Positions 8,624 through 14,733 of a stretch of 14,733 bases of DNA are shown one piece after another. The stretch comes from an uncultured Clostridiaceae bacterium (lineage in GTDB: Bacteria; Bacillota; Clostridia; Lachnospirales; Lachnospiraceae). A program made the position numbers and the translations under genes. The stretch covers positions 1 to 14,733 of the forward strand of contig CAMWOF010000019.1 in assembly GCA_947175805.1 (NCBI GenBank), given 5' to 3'. Below the pieces are notes generated by a model. The model saw only the letters and a list, made by a program, of their open reading frames with translations, was not told the origin of the DNA and did no database searches. Numbering within the stretch: position 1 is the stretch's first letter; each line of letters opens with the position of its first letter.

Positions 8624-8630
8624 CTCCTCC
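8624..8630 (-). promoter_or_regulatory. Epimerase ribosome binding site (decides start)
   Basis: On the minus strand GGAGGAG ends 8 nt before the ATG at 8613-8615 and overlaps the in-frame GTG at 8622-8624. This placement selects the ATG and rejects the longer GTG form. The leader just upstream is A-rich and likely unstructured. Confidence 0.85.
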
Positions 8631-8763
8631 GATTTATTTCTGTTTTTTTATTTATTAATGTACTATTCCCGTTCATAACCGCTGCCATACACATCAGACC
8701 GGCAAAAACTGCACGGTTAAAAACTGTATCGGGCACTTTGCCTTCAGGCAATAATTACCATAA

Positions 8764-8792
8764 AATATAACATAAACCATATAAAAAAGCAA
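8764..8792 (-). promoter_or_regulatory. Probable promoter of the epimerase-transferase operon
   Basis: On the minus strand TTGCTT (8787-8792) and TATATT (8764-8769) are spaced by 17 nt. Each box matches the sigma-A consensus at four or five of six positions. Initiation near 8757 would leave a leader of about 140 nt before the ATG. The leader contains a short hairpin (8738-8742 with 8747-8751) but no recognised riboswitch. The region is AT-rich, so a chance match is possible. Confidence 0.55.
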
Positions 8793-8815
8793 TAATCCCC
8801 TTCTCCGCCACAAGA

Positions 8816-8825
8816 CAAGCGCTTG
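8816..8825. promoter_or_regulatory. Palindrome CAAGCGCTTG, possible operator
   Basis: A perfect 10-bp palindrome lies 24 nt upstream of the proposed -35 of the epimerase operon and about 100 nt upstream of the rsuA -35. Its AAGCGCTT core resembles operators bound by LacI-family regulators, but it fits the CcpA cre consensus only partly. No LacI-type repressor with a DNA-binding domain is encoded in the window. A 10-bp palindrome can also occur by chance. Confidence 0.35.
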
Positions 8826-8909
8826 ATATTTTGTTGCTTTTAACATTTTAACCAGACAGACGCTTTCCCTGTGTGGTACCCCTGCCTTGTGCCGTCTGAT
8901 TGAAAGCAA

Positions 8910-8932
8910 AAAAGCAAGATACCTTTGCTTTT
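8910..8932. repeat. Inverted repeat overlapping rsuA -35 box
   Basis: AAAAGCAA (8910-8917) is the reverse complement of TTGCTTTT (8925-8932), leaving a 7-nt gap. The right arm contains the TTGCTT -35 element of rsuA. It could be an operator or a weak hairpin, and chance is not excluded in this AT-rich stretch. Confidence 0.4.
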
Positions 8933-8953
8933 CTGTCCGGAACTAATTATAAT
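8925..8953 (+). promoter_or_regulatory. Sigma-A promoter of rsuA
   Basis: TTGCTT (8925-8930) and a perfect TATAAT (8948-8953) are separated by 17 nt. Initiation near 8960 would give a very short leader that begins almost at the ribosome binding site (8964-8970). This promoter also argues against the longer reading frame that opens with TTG at 8925. Confidence 0.8.
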
Positions 8954-8975
8954 AATACTAAAAAAGGAGAACCAT

Positions 8976-9701
8976 ATGCGCATAGACAAACTGCTTGCCG
9001 GGCTTAATTTCGGCACCAGAACAGAAATCAAGAAGGATATCCGGGCAGGTCTTGTGAAGGTAAACGGCATCTTGATAAGGCAGCCTGACTATCAGGTAAC
9101 CCCTGCAAAGGATACCGTCAGCTACCGGGATATACCGATTATTTATACCGAATATGAATATTACCTGCTGAACAAGCCTGCAGGCTATGTCAGTGCCACA
9201 AGGGACAATGTGTATCCCACGGTCATGGAGCTGCTTACCGACACAGTGCGCCCGGATTTATTCCCCGTAGGCAGGCTGGACGTGGACACAGAAGGACTGC
9301 TGCTCATCACCAACGATGGACAACTCTCCCATTTTCTGCTGTCTCCGAAACGCCATGTGGATAAGGTCTATTTTGCAAGAATTGCCGGACTTGTTACCCC
9401 AGAGGATACCGCCACTTTTTTAGAAGGCGTGGATATCGGCGAAGCAGCCCCCACCCTGCCCGCAAAGTTGGAAATCCTGTCCATCGATGCAGACAGCGCC
9501 ACCAGTGAAATCCGCATTACTCTCCACGAGGGAAAATTTCACCAGATAAAACGCATGTTTCAAGCCGTAGGAAAGGAAGTCACATACTTAAAGCGCATTG
9601 CCATGGGCTCCCTGGTTCTCGACGAGAGCCTGCCACCCGGCGGATACCGGCATCTTACAGCGGAGGAAACCGCCGCATTAAAGGAACATATGCCTCTTTA
9701 A
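8976..9701 (+). CDS. rsuA: 16S rRNA pseudouridine synthase, RsuA/RluB family
   Basis: This 241-residue enzyme isomerises a uridine to pseudouridine in ribosomal RNA; RsuA of E. coli (231 residues) modifies position 516 of 16S rRNA. An S4 RNA-binding domain occupies about residues 1-45. The catalytic domain follows, with NKPAG at 66-70 and the GRLD motif at 99-102, where Asp102 is the expected nucleophile. The SPKRHVDKVY stretch (123-132) and the KFHQIKRMF stretch (187-195) are typical of the RsuA/RluB/RluE branch. RluB-type 23S enzymes are similar, so the target is inferred from length and from the lack of a C-terminal extension. AAGGAGA (8964-8970) sits 5 nt before the ATG at 8976. The frame extends up to a TTG at 8925, but that start lies in the promoter -35 and has no ribosome binding site. 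tyrA follows 84 nt later, with no terminator between. Confidence 0.92.
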   Translation: MRIDKLLAGLNFGTRTEIKKDIRAGLVKVNGILIRQPDYQVTPAKDTVSYRDIPIIYTEYEYYLLNKPAGYVSATRDNVYPTVMELLTDTVRPDLFPVGRLDVDTEGLLLITNDGQLSHFLLSPKRHVDKVYFARIAGLVTPEDTATFLEGVDIGEAAPTLPAKLEILSIDADSATSEIRITLHEGKFHQIKRMFQAVGKEVTYLKRIAMGSLVLDESLPPGGYRHLTAEETAALKEHMPL

Positions 9702-9713
9702 TGCTTTAAAGTG

Positions 9714-9741
9714 TTGACTTATCCAAAATAATTGATACAAT
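9714..9741 (+). promoter_or_regulatory. Probable promoter of tyrA
   Basis: TTGACT (9714-9719) and TACAAT (9736-9741) are spaced by 16 nt in the gap after rsuA. A second overlapping candidate, TTGATA (9732-9737) with TATA-rich sequence around 9752-9757, may also contribute. The leader is short (about 38 nt) and contains no T-box or other recognisable control element. Some transcription may also come through from rsuA. Confidence 0.65.
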
Positions 9742-9785
9742 AATGTTATAGTATATAAAAAACAGACACAAGAAATGAGGTACTT

Positions 9786-10895
9786 ATGGATACAGACTTT
9801 ATTCCCTTTTCCAGCATAGGATTCATCGGACTGGGGTTGATTGGCGGCTCTATTGCCAAGCATATCCGCAAAACATTTCCTGATACCATGATTCTTGGCT
9901 TTGATGTGGACAGCATTGCCTTAGAGTCCGCCGTATCGGACGGCACCCTCACAAAGCTCACCCGGTGCGTAGGAGAAGAATTTGCCTGCTGCGACGTCAT
10001 CTTCCTATGCGCGCCGACAAGCTTTAACATCGAATACCTGCACATATTAAAACCGCTTATCAGCCCTCACTGTATTCTGACCGATGTGGGCAGTGTAAAG
10101 GCGGATATATGCGAGGCGGTAGGCCAAGAGGGCATGGACGACTGGTTTATCGGCGGCCACCCTATGGTTGGTTCAGAAAAATGCGGCTATCAGGCGGCAA
10201 ATGAGCATTTAATGGAAAACGCCTATTATTTTATTACCCCTTCCCATACGGTATCCCGTGATAAGACTGCACAATTTACAGAATATATCCGCAGACTGGG
10301 GGCTCTGCCCATTGTATATTCTCCGGCAGAGCATGACCATATTACCTCCTATATCAGTCATATCCCCCATGTCATTGCGGCAAGCCTTGTAAATCTTGTG
10401 AAAAATGCCGATACAGACGGACTGTACAAGGAATTGGCGGCGGGCGGCTTTAAAGACATCACGCGGATTGCCTCCTCCTCCCCTGTGGTATGGGAGCATA
10501 TCCTGCTCAGCAACAATAAGCAGGTTGCTGCCGGACTTTCCGAATACATCTCACTGCTACAGCAGATGCTGCACATGATTGAGATTAGGGACGGCGCTGC
10601 CATCAATGATTTTTTTGCTTCTGCCATGGCCTACCGAAACGCTGTTCCGAATAAGGCAACCGGCGTCATTGAATCACACTATGAATGTTTTATCGACATT
10701 CCGGACGAACCGGGAGCCATCAACCGGGTCACAAAGCTGTTGTCCCATTCCAGCATCAGTATCAAAAATATCCGCATTGTTGGAAACCGCGAAGAGCGAG
10801 AGGGCGCCCTCTGCCTGGAGCTTTACTATGCGGATGACCTGCAAAATGCGGTCTCCGTTCTGCGAAAGCAAGGATACAAAGTATTTGAAAAATAA
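9786..10895 (+). CDS. tyrA: Prephenate dehydrogenase with C-terminal ACT domain
   Basis: This enzyme oxidatively decarboxylates prephenate to 4-hydroxyphenylpyruvate, the committed step to tyrosine, in the cytoplasm. The 369 residues begin with a Rossmann fold: GLGLIGGS at 15-22 binds the dinucleotide, and Asp40 at the end of the second strand suggests NAD+ rather than NADP+. GGHPMVGSE (123-131) and SHIPH (191-195) carry the conserved histidines of the TyrA active site, and Arg227 in the ITRIASSSP stretch fits the prephenate-binding arginine region. Residues about 297-369 form an ACT domain, which in Bacillus-type enzymes is linked to feedback control by amino acids. The start is the ATG after GAGG (9777-9780), a weaker ribosome binding site than its neighbours have. 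No other aromatic pathway gene is next to it. It converges on the diguanylate cyclase gene, 41 nt away. Confidence 0.95.
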   Translation: MDTDFIPFSSIGFIGLGLIGGSIAKHIRKTFPDTMILGFDVDSIALESAVSDGTLTKLTRCVGEEFACCDVIFLCAPTSFNIEYLHILKPLISPHCILTDVGSVKADICEAVGQEGMDDWFIGGHPMVGSEKCGYQAANEHLMENAYYFITPSHTVSRDKTAQFTEYIRRLGALPIVYSPAEHDHITSYISHIPHVIAASLVNLVKNADTDGLYKELAAGGFKDITRIASSSPVVWEHILLSNNKQVAAGLSEYISLLQQMLHMIEIRDGAAINDFFASAMAYRNAVPNKATGVIESHYECFIDIPDEPGAINRVTKLLSHSSISIKNIRIVGNREEREGALCLELYYADDLQNAVSVLRKQGYKVFEK

Positions 10896-10932
10896 AAAAA
10901 AGCGGGAGGTGCGTTTTTTACGCACCTCCCGC
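10894..10932 (-). terminator. Rho-independent terminator of the sensor-cyclase gene
   Basis: A perfect 13-bp GC-rich inverted repeat (10902-10914 with 10920-10932) has a 5-nt loop. On the minus strand it starts 4 nt after the diguanylate cyclase stop and is followed by eight U (complement of 10894-10901), a classic strong terminator. On the + strand it lies 6 nt after the tyrA stop, but no U-tract follows, so it may stop tyrA transcription less efficiently. The U-tract complement overlaps the last bases of the tyrA stop codon. Confidence 0.9.
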
Positions 10933-10936
10933 CTGA

Positions 10937-13249
10937 TTAACGGTAAGAGCCGTTCTTTTTCTTCTTTTCGATTTTCTCCTCATAAAGCCGTTTATCCGCA
11001 ATATCCAATATCTCATCGATATCTACATCCCGGCTGCAGATAAACTCCCATATACCTGTACTCATCTCAATCGGATAGGGCTTATGGCATGTCTCATTAT
11101 GCCGCACCGTAATTTCCTCAATCCGGCGTTTCATAATATCCTCATAGTTGTCCAGCCCCATCATGGCAAAAGCCACAAACTCATCCCCACCAAACCTGGC
11201 TACAATATCTGTATTGCGGAATGTATCCTTTAATATCGCCGCAATCTCCCGCAGGGCAAAATCTCCCTCGTCATGTCCATAGGTATCATTTATCATTTTC
11301 AAATTATCCATATCCGCATAGACCACCAGCGCCCGTTTCCCCCGATTGCGCTTGCTGGTAATGGCAGCATGGGCATGTTCCAAAAAGCCCCGCCTATTAT
11401 ATAAGCCTGTCAGCTCGTCAGAACGGGAAATCTCACTGAGCATCGTATTGCTCTCTTTAAATTTCTCTATGCTCTGCTCTAACTGCTTCTGCACATTCTG
11501 CTGACGTTCAATGAGCAGCAGCGACTTTAACGCAGAGGAAATCTGAAACGCCACTGGCGACACGTTGCCAAAATTCTCAAACCCTACCTCACTCAAAATC
11601 AGCCCGTAGAGCTCCGTGCCGGACAAAAGCGGTGACAGAATCATGGTTGTCCGCCTGTTCTTTGGCATATATTCGTGCTGGAGCATCTTACCGGTAGACA
11701 ACACCTGGCGGCTCTTAGGCACATTAAAGGTTTTATTGCCGTCATAGCATGCCTTCAGCATAATCTTCTTCGGCATTACCCACGCATCGGAACGCTCATG
11801 CACAATAATATCCTGGAAGGTATACAAATATGCACTCTGAATACCGATACTGTCAAGATTTTTAAGTGCACTGTCCCAGGGAATATCCCCGGCATTTTCC
11901 ATGAGAAACATTCCCACCGTCATATTGTTCATAAGATGGGACATGCGCTCTAAGCTCTCCTGCTGTCCCTGCACCATCTGGCAGTTGGAGATGGCAAGCT
12001 CCCGATACATATCGGAAAACATAGACATCAGACACATCTTCTCCTCCGTGGAGGAAAGCTGATCCGTCAATATATGCTGCAGGCAAAACATCATATTGAA
12101 AAAGCTCTCCACAGTGGTGTATTTCAAAACCGGCTGGGAGATTAACTGCTCGAACAGGACACCGGCATCCTTTTGGTATTCCTCCACCTTTTTATTCTCC
12201 ACCATATCAATCATCAGCTTGATAAACACCGCCAAATCATCCTCAATCTTCTGCAGTGTCCCGGAAACCTTATAATTGCCGAACAGGTATACATAAAGCT
12301 TATCTATCTGAAACGCCTTTAACGGAGCGTCCGCAAGAAAGCCCATCTGCTTTGAAAGCTGGATGTAATCCGCCTGCTGGCAGCCACAAGAAGAACGCTT
12401 TACAAAGTGAGTATCCGTTTTTAAATTGTCCATTCTGCCTGTCTTTAAAAAATCCCCTGCATGCAGGATTGCCTGATAGGACAACTCCGCCGCATTTGCT
12501 TCCACGGTGGAAAGCGGCGGAACTAAACTGGAGGCAAAATTAGAGTTGTCAAAGCTGACCACCTTTAAATCCTCCCCCACGGTAATTCCCAGCTTTGCAA
12601 AGGCACGGTAGCCTCCGAGTGCCATGCGGTCGTTTGCAAATACCACAGCCTCCATCTCCGGATGCTTTGTCACCAATTCCCCAATCTGAGGCTCTGTACT
12701 CTCTTCAAAATTGCCGTAAATCACATAATCCTCATTGTATGGAATATTTTGCTCCCGCAGTACATTTTTATATGCCTCAAGCCGTTCCATGGCGTCTACA
12801 TTCGTCTTGGGACCGCTGACATATCCCACTCTCTCCATATGATGGTCTGCTATCAAATGGCGGATAGCCGTCTCAAATCCAATCTTATTATCAAAGATGA
12901 CGGACTGGCAGCCTTCCATTTTCGTATAAAGAGCCACCACGGGCATCTGCAGAAACTGTTCCATAAAGCTTACACGCTGCTCTAGCTGTACTCTTCCGCC
13001 AATCATTCCCATCATGATATAGAGGATATCCAAATTCCCCTGTTTTGCAAAGCTGAATATTGTATTATACTGGTATTCATATTTGTAATGCTCATCAGAA
13101 ATATCCTCCGGGTCTAAATAACCGCCCGGAAAAATATACAGATTCGCATCAATCGTCTCTGCGCCAAGTACAGCGCCTTTACATGCCTCATTTGTAAAGA
13201 CGGCGTCTACATCATCCACCAGCAGTCCTATATTCAGACGTCTGTCCAT
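10937..13249 (-). CDS. LacI-like sensor/diguanylate cyclase (GGDEF) fusion
   Basis: This 770-residue cytoplasmic protein probably makes cyclic di-GMP from two GTP in response to a small ligand. Numbering is from the ATG at 13247-13249. Residues about 5-285 resemble the periplasmic-binding-protein fold of LacI-family regulators (FANDRMALG near 204-212, VVSFDNS near 230-236), but there is no helix-turn-helix and no signal peptide. A CGC motif (288-290) closes this domain. About 295-430 is helical, 440-580 may be GAF-like, and 580-608 is a probable coiled-coil linker. The GGDEF domain fills about 609-770: DELTGLYN (611-618), metal-binding Asp646, Asn654 and Asp663 in the substrate site, intact GGDEF at 687-691, and an inhibitory RxxD site (Arg678-Asp681). 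It therefore looks catalytically active and product-inhibited. AGGAGG (13258-13263) lies 8 nt before this ATG but only 2 nt before an in-frame ATG at 13253-13255, so the shorter form is chosen. Confidence 0.9.
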   Translation of the reverse strand: MDRRLNIGLLVDDVDAVFTNEACKGAVLGAETIDANLYIFPGGYLDPEDISDEHYKYEYQYNTIFSFAKQGNLDILYIMMGMIGGRVQLEQRVSFMEQFLQMPVVALYTKMEGCQSVIFDNKIGFETAIRHLIADHHMERVGYVSGPKTNVDAMERLEAYKNVLREQNIPYNEDYVIYGNFEESTEPQIGELVTKHPEMEAVVFANDRMALGGYRAFAKLGITVGEDLKVVSFDNSNFASSLVPPLSTVEANAAELSYQAILHAGDFLKTGRMDNLKTDTHFVKRSSCGCQQADYIQLSKQMGFLADAPLKAFQIDKLYVYLFGNYKVSGTLQKIEDDLAVFIKLMIDMVENKKVEEYQKDAGVLFEQLISQPVLKYTTVESFFNMMFCLQHILTDQLSSTEEKMCLMSMFSDMYRELAISNCQMVQGQQESLERMSHLMNNMTVGMFLMENAGDIPWDSALKNLDSIGIQSAYLYTFQDIIVHERSDAWVMPKKIMLKACYDGNKTFNVPKSRQVLSTGKMLQHEYMPKNRRTTMILSPLLSGTELYGLILSEVGFENFGNVSPVAFQISSALKSLLLIERQQNVQKQLEQSIEKFKESNTMLSEISRSDELTGLYNRRGFLEHAHAAITSKRNRGKRALVVYADMDNLKMINDTYGHDEGDFALREIAAILKDTFRNTDIVARFGGDEFVAFAMMGLDNYEDIMKRRIEEITVRHNETCHKPYPIEMSTGIWEFICSRDVDIDEILDIADKRLYEEKIEKKKKNGSYR

Positions 13250-13257
13250 CCGCATCG

Positions 13258-13263
13258 CCTCCT
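13258..13263 (-). promoter_or_regulatory. Diguanylate cyclase ribosome binding site (decides start)
   Basis: On the minus strand a perfect AGGAGG lies 2 nt before the first in-frame ATG (13253-13255) and 8 nt before the second (13247-13249). The spacing favours the second, which removes two residues from the longest form. Confidence 0.8.
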
Positions 13264-13298
13264 ATTTTCCAGATATTCACGTACACACACTTATATAT

Positions 13299-13328
13299 AT
13301 AATACTCCCTGGAGCCGTATACTGTCAA
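13299..13328 (-). promoter_or_regulatory. Sigma-A promoter of the diguanylate cyclase gene
   Basis: On the minus strand a perfect TTGACA (13323-13328) and TATTAT (13299-13304) are spaced by 18 nt, with an alternating TA tract just downstream of the -10. Initiation near 13292 gives a leader of about 43 nt. The -35 starts 22 nt after the stop of the upstream membrane-subunit gene, and no terminator lies between them. Confidence 0.75.
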
Positions 13329-13350
13329 GAACGGAATCGTCTGTATATCA

Positions 13351-14733
13351 TCATATCAGATATATCAAATATGCAATGGTCAACACAAAGCCGAAAGCAA
13401 ACATTAAGAGCCCGAAGGATACACTCTTTGACAGCATTTCCCCATATAAAGATATCTTCTTTTTGTACCCCGCAAACGCCACCACATAATTTTTCTGAAC
13501 CGGATGCCGTCTTCCAAAGGTAAGATTCCAGAAATTTCTCAGCACATTCATACATTCCCCCAGGATATCAATCAGCCTGCCGCCGTAAACCGGCTTTTCC
13601 TCCGTGCTGTTATCCCTATATATGGTACGCCTTAAAAGCAGCACCGTACCGTCCACAAACCAGTCAAGAATTCTGGAAAAAAAGGTGCCGATGCATGGGA
13701 GCACCCTTAAAAGCACCGGGCGGTATAGCATCTTCTCCAAATCCAGCCAGCCGGGAAGCCCCTGCCTGTAAAGGACACCCTCAGCCTGCTTCCTTCTCTG
13801 AAACACCCTGACCACCGCCAAATAAAGAACGATGCCTATAGCAATGGATATCAGGCTGCCTTTCACATTTTCTATACTGAAATACCTTATGTGCCCCTCT
13901 GTCCCGGCTGCGTAGAAAAATGCCCTGCCGTAATCTGCGAGCTTATCCATAACCATGTTTGGAAACAACCCCAAAAACGGATAGCATAGCGCCGGCAGAA
14001 GGCATGGAAACCAGGTAAAGACCGTCAGTTTCACAGGCTTTGCCTCACCTTCCGCCCTTTCCCAGAACAGCACAATATAGAGCTTGAGCATATAGGCAAG
14101 GGTAAGCCCGCCGGAAATCAAAAACAGCCATTCAAAAACCGGGCTTTCAAGCTCCACCAGCGCCTCATGAAGCAGAGTCTTACTGATATAGCCGTTTAAC
14201 CCCGGAACACCGGAAATACCCATTGCCCCCAGCAAAAAGCCGATATGAAGCAGGATTTTTCCCCTCCCGAACCCTTTTATTTCATTCAAATCACCTGTGC
14301 CTGTCTGCTTTATCACCACACCGGCAAGACAAAACAAGGATATTTTAAACAGGGTGTGGTTTATCATGTGCAAAAAGGTTCCGCTCATGGCAACAGCATT
14401 TTCCTCCCCCAGTAAGATGCAGAGGGAAAGACCTACCGTAATAAAGCCAATCTGGGACATGGTGGAGCATGCCAGCGTCCTTTTTAACTCATTTGCCGCC
14501 AATGCTAAAATACCGCCCAACACCATAGTCACGGTGCCGAGCATCAGCACCAGTCTGCCAAATGACAGAGACGGGAACATGATATCGCAGACAACGACAA
14601 TCATACCCATCATACCTGTCTTTGTGAGAATCGCCGACAAAATTGCCGATGCCGGAGCCGGTGCAACGGGATGCGCCTTGGGAAGCCAGGTATGAAACGG
14701 AACGAGGCTTGCCTTTGCCCCAAAACCCAAAAG
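13351..14733 (-). CDS. Proton-translocating membrane subunit, NuoL/M-MrpD-like (5'-partial)
   Basis: The C-terminal 460 residues of an integral membrane protein in the family of complex I antiporter-like subunits, Mrp antiporter subunits and hydrogenase-4/Mbh subunits. The frame stays open to the window edge; the TTG near the edge is not a true start. Numbered from the first visible codon, the hallmark segment is GFGAK (Lys7), HTWLPKAH (14-21) and a second conserved lysine at 38 in the LTKTG turn. HMINHTLFK (122-130) supplies the usual His/Lys of the half-closed channel, and PGLNGYISK (177-185) matches the broken helix near the NuoL GIPPLNGFxSK motif. Visible hydrophobic helices number about eight, followed by a long, basic, partly amphipathic region (about 310-435) and a final membrane helix at the C-terminus. 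It probably belongs to an ion-pumping oxidoreductase or cation/proton antiporter operon to the right, but partner subunits are outside the window, so the complex cannot be named. Confidence 0.85.
   Translation of the reverse strand, partial: LLGFGAKASLVPFHTWLPKAHPVAPAPASAILSAILTKTGMMGMIVVVCDIMFPSLSFGRLVLMLGTVTMVLGGILALAANELKRTLACSTMSQIGFITVGLSLCILLGEENAVAMSGTFLHMINHTLFKISLFCLAGVVIKQTGTGDLNEIKGFGRGKILLHIGFLLGAMGISGVPGLNGYISKTLLHEALVELESPVFEWLFLISGGLTLAYMLKLYIVLFWERAEGEAKPVKLTVFTWFPCLLPALCYPFLGLFPNMVMDKLADYGRAFFYAAGTEGHIRYFSIENVKGSLISIAIGIVLYLAVVRVFQRRKQAEGVLYRQGLPGWLDLEKMLYRPVLLRVLPCIGTFFSRILDWFVDGTVLLLRRTIYRDNSTEEKPVYGGRLIDILGECMNVLRNFWNLTFGRRHPVQKNYVVAFAGYKKKISLYGEMLSKSVSFGLLMFAFGFVLTIAYLIYLI

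Larger units (their letters stand above)
8616..8975. other. Divergent intergenic regulatory region
   Basis: This 360-nt gap separates the minus-strand epimerase operon from + strand rsuA. It contains a candidate promoter for each side (8764-8792 minus, 8925-8953 plus), a perfect 10-bp palindrome (8816-8825), an inverted repeat touching the rsuA -35 box (8910-8932), and the ribosome binding sites of both genes. A short minus-strand frame (8694-8909) overlaps the epimerase promoter and lacks a good ribosome binding site, so it is not called as a gene. No tRNA, riboswitch or repeat family was recognised here. Confidence 0.7.

Noticed and set aside
8616..8624. The GTG start for the epimerase that adds three residues.
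   Set aside because: The GTG touches the Shine-Dalgarno sequence, leaving no spacing; the ATG at 8613-8615 is ideally placed.
8694..8909. A short minus-strand frame in the divergent intergenic region encoding a 50-71 residue peptide with a hydrophobic stretch.
   Set aside because: It has no ribosome binding site, overlaps the proposed epimerase promoter, and has no recognisable motif.
8925..8975. An N-terminal extension of rsuA by 17 codons from a TTG at 8925.
   Set aside because: The segment contains the promoter boxes, and the ribosome binding site at 8964-8970 clearly serves the ATG at 8976.
13291..13304. The alternating TA tract upstream of the diguanylate cyclase gene as a microsatellite.
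   Set aside because: It is only about a dozen bases and is explained by the -10 region of the promoter.
1..14733. CRISPR arrays, insertion sequences, phage genes, tRNA or rRNA genes, and toxin-antitoxin or other defence modules.
   Set aside because: I looked for regularly spaced repeats, transposase motifs, terminal repeats, cloverleaf-like sequences and paired small genes on both strands and saw none. Nearly all of the window is occupied by the genes listed.

Overview
This window looks like a chromosomal segment from a Gram-positive, low-to-moderate GC member of the Clostridia, most likely Lachnospiraceae-like. The inference rests on strong AGGAGG-type ribosome binding sites, sigma-A style promoters, a short (808-residue) leucyl-tRNA synthetase, a prephenate dehydrogenase with an ACT domain, CDP-glycerol-type wall/surface polymer transferases, and a LacI-like sensor fused to GGDEF. 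No database search was possible, so the taxon is an inference.

Layout, left to right. (1) Positions 1-231 hold the 3' end of an unrecognised + strand gene. It converges on leuS, and a 12-bp hairpin lies between them. (2) A minus-strand block reads right to left: an NAD-dependent sugar epimerase/dehydratase (7524-8615), then 34 nt later a 1536-residue multidomain surface-polymer transferase (2879-7489), then leuS (339-2765). leuS has its own promoter just after the transferase stop, and no terminator is visible between the two. (3) A 360-nt divergent intergenic region (8616-8975) carries a promoter for each direction and a perfect 10-bp palindrome. (4) Two + strand housekeeping genes follow, rsuA (8976-9701) and tyrA (9786-10895), each with a good promoter. 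(5) tyrA converges on a minus-strand LacI-like sensor/GGDEF diguanylate cyclase gene (10937-13249), with a strong hairpin terminator between them. (6) The right edge (13351-14733, minus) is the 3' part of a complex I/Mrp/hydrogenase-type proton-translocating membrane subunit.

Functional reading. The epimerase and giant transferase probably act together in making a surface glycan or teichoic-acid-like polymer. The transferase chains a degenerate GT-A-like domain, two non-identical CDP-glycerol-phosphotransferase-like domains and a half GT-B-like tail in one polypeptide. The diguanylate cyclase appears to couple a cytoplasmic small-ligand sensor to c-di-GMP production. The other genes are housekeeping: translation, rRNA modification, tyrosine synthesis and ion-coupled energetics.

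For three genes the ribosome binding site places the start downstream of the longest possible reading frame (epimerase, rsuA, diguanylate cyclase), and the annotated starts reflect this. No tRNA, rRNA, CRISPR array, insertion sequence or phage gene was seen. The two large minus-strand proteins (transferase and sensor-cyclase) are the most distinctive content. Nothing here can be called an undescribed system from sequence alone.
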